A DNA stretch of 36,077 bases from a virus, in IMG/VR virus record IMGVR_UViG_3300044237_000179, positions 1-36,077 of that record; one strand, written 5' to 3'. This document shows, one piece after another, positions 35,404 through 36,077 of this stretch. Every line of letters begins with the position of its first letter. Position 1 is the first letter of the stretch. The position numbers and the translations under genes were made by a program. Under the pieces are notes generated by a model. It searched no databases. It saw only the letters and a list, made by a program, of their open reading frames with translations, and was not told the DNA's origin.

Positions 35404-36077
35404 TTAAATGTTAACCACTGGCACCAGTGCCGTGTTGAAGTTTGCTGCTCGTTTACCGTGTACCGTAATCGCTACGGATTGCTTTTTACCATCACACAAG
35501 CCACATTGCAAGCACGACAGACCTTGGCTATCTGCTAGGCATTCAATCTCACCGGACATGAGAGAATCACCAGCCATTGCTACCCTGAAAGTCTGAAAGC
35601 CTTGTTTCTGGTACTTGGTGGCCTGTCGTGGGCTATCGGCGCTGACCATGCACAATGTAGCAATGCGAGCATCGAAAGCCTTGTGCCTAGCTTGGTGAGT
35701 GTATCCAGTGTGACCGATGCACAAGTCAGTGATTGTCTGCCATACGGTAAACGGTGCCGCTGCAGGGTCGCCATATGCGCCGAGGCGTACCTTGCGACCG
35801 GCAAACAATGCCGCATGATCTGCTAAGTTGAATGCTGGATATTTACCGGCTTTGTATGTCCGATATACCGCTGCCGGTGCTTGGTGCACTGTAACGTAAC
35901 AAGCGCCGCCTGTGCTTTGTCGGTGAACACAATTGCCGCAGATAGAGGAATCAGCGCCAAGTTCTAAAGCCTCTAAAGGGTGCATGTCGCTGCGGATGAT
36001 CCACGTCTGCACCATGTCGCCTGTTTTGACATTGGAAGACTTGAGCGTAGCGATAACGGCTATTGGTGCTCCATCAA
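35404..36077 (-). CDS. Cys-rich conserved phage protein (main part; gene crosses contig ends)
   Basis: This is the C-terminal and central part of a gene whose first codons lie at the other end of the contig (ATG at 213). Joining complement 35404-36077 to 129-213 gives one uninterrupted 252-aa frame. The protein has clustered cysteines: ICGNC, ACYV about 13 residues later, and a C-terminal set in ECLADSQGLSCLQCGLCDG. These suggest a bound metal or iron-sulfur cluster. The segments RLGAYGDPAA and GHTGYTHQ match, from memory, a widespread phage and plasmid protein of unknown function. No catalytic assignment can be made. It follows the cysteine peptidase-like gene and precedes a small ORF (35137-35382) in the same leftward transcription unit. 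Confidence 0.85.
   Translation of the reverse strand, partial: DGAPIAVIATLKSSNVKTGDMVQTWIIRSDMHPLEALELGADSSICGNCVHRQSTGGACYVTVHQAPAAVYRTYKAGKYPAFNLADHAALFAGRKVRLGAYGDPAAAPFTVWQTITDLCIGHTGYTHQARHKAFDARIATLCMVSADSPRQATKYQKQGFQTFRVAMAGDSLMSGEIECLADSQGLSCLQCGLCDGKKQSVAITVHGKRAANFNTALVPVVNI
35952..36077. repeat. Terminal direct repeat of 126 bp (copy of 3-128)
   Basis: Bases 35952-36077 equal 3-128 exactly. The overlap falls inside a coding gene whose frame continues smoothly when the ends are joined. Its length is near common assembler k-mer sizes, so it most likely marks a circularised assembly of a circularly permuted or terminally redundant genome, rather than the true packaging repeat. Confidence 0.95.

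Overview
The window is an essentially complete genome of a short-tailed, podovirus-type tailed phage, apparently a circular or terminally redundant contig. Bases 3-128 are repeated exactly at 35952-36077, which implies a unit length of about 35,949 bp, and one gene runs across the contig ends. The identification rests on a terminase, a T7-like portal, scaffold and capsid block, a tail tube and nozzle pair, three large internal-virion-like proteins, and a T7-like replication set (ssDNA-binding protein, primase-helicase, family A polymerase, endonuclease I). There is no phage RNA polymerase, integrase, excisionase, CI/Cro-type repressor, tRNA or rRNA that I can see, so the phage looks strictly lytic and dependent on host RNA polymerase. 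This gene content resembles marine or freshwater podoviruses of the T7 supergroup that lack an RNA polymerase (SIO1/VpV262-like in general plan). The host cannot be named from the sequence.

The genome has two opposing arms. The rightward (+) arm, 1565-23632, is the packaging, structural and lysis module: small terminase with AT-hooks, M15 peptidase endolysin, large terminase, a cluster of tiny basic proteins, portal, more tiny proteins, scaffold, major capsid protein followed by a terminator, holin, an 850-aa repeat-rich protein, tail tube, tail nozzle, an S74-terminated tail fibre, a small membrane protein, and three large internal-virion-like proteins. The leftward (-) arm starts at about 704, crosses the contig junction and ends at 23665. 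It holds a possible cysteine peptidase, a Cys-rich conserved protein, a run of small overlapping ORFs, ssDNA-binding protein, primase-helicase, DNA polymerase, a GIY-YIG endonuclase-like gene, a RecB/Cas4-like exonuclease, endonuclease I, a DUF3310 protein, class I ribonucleotide reductase large subunit, seven overlapping small ORFs (one MazG-like), and the reductase small subunit. The arms converge on a bidirectional hairpin terminator at 23638-23656.

Between the divergent arms lies an 860-bp gene-free region (705-1564). It contains four 17-bp iterons at an exact 31-bp period, two inverted copies of the iteron core, three 10-bp-phased repeats, hairpins, an AT-rich stretch with palindromes, and a near-consensus sigma70 promoter. 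It is the best candidate for a replication origin or master control region and is the most unusual part of the window. A second regulatory leader, upstream of the ssDNA-binding gene (33900-34024), has four 10-bp repeats resembling the phased repeats of the first region, an 11-bp inverted repeat and a likely promoter.

Genes are tightly packed, with ATGA, TAATG and 8-20 nt overlaps throughout, so translational coupling is likely. The reductase genes, MazG-like protein and nucleases suggest scavenging of host nucleotides and DNA for phage synthesis.
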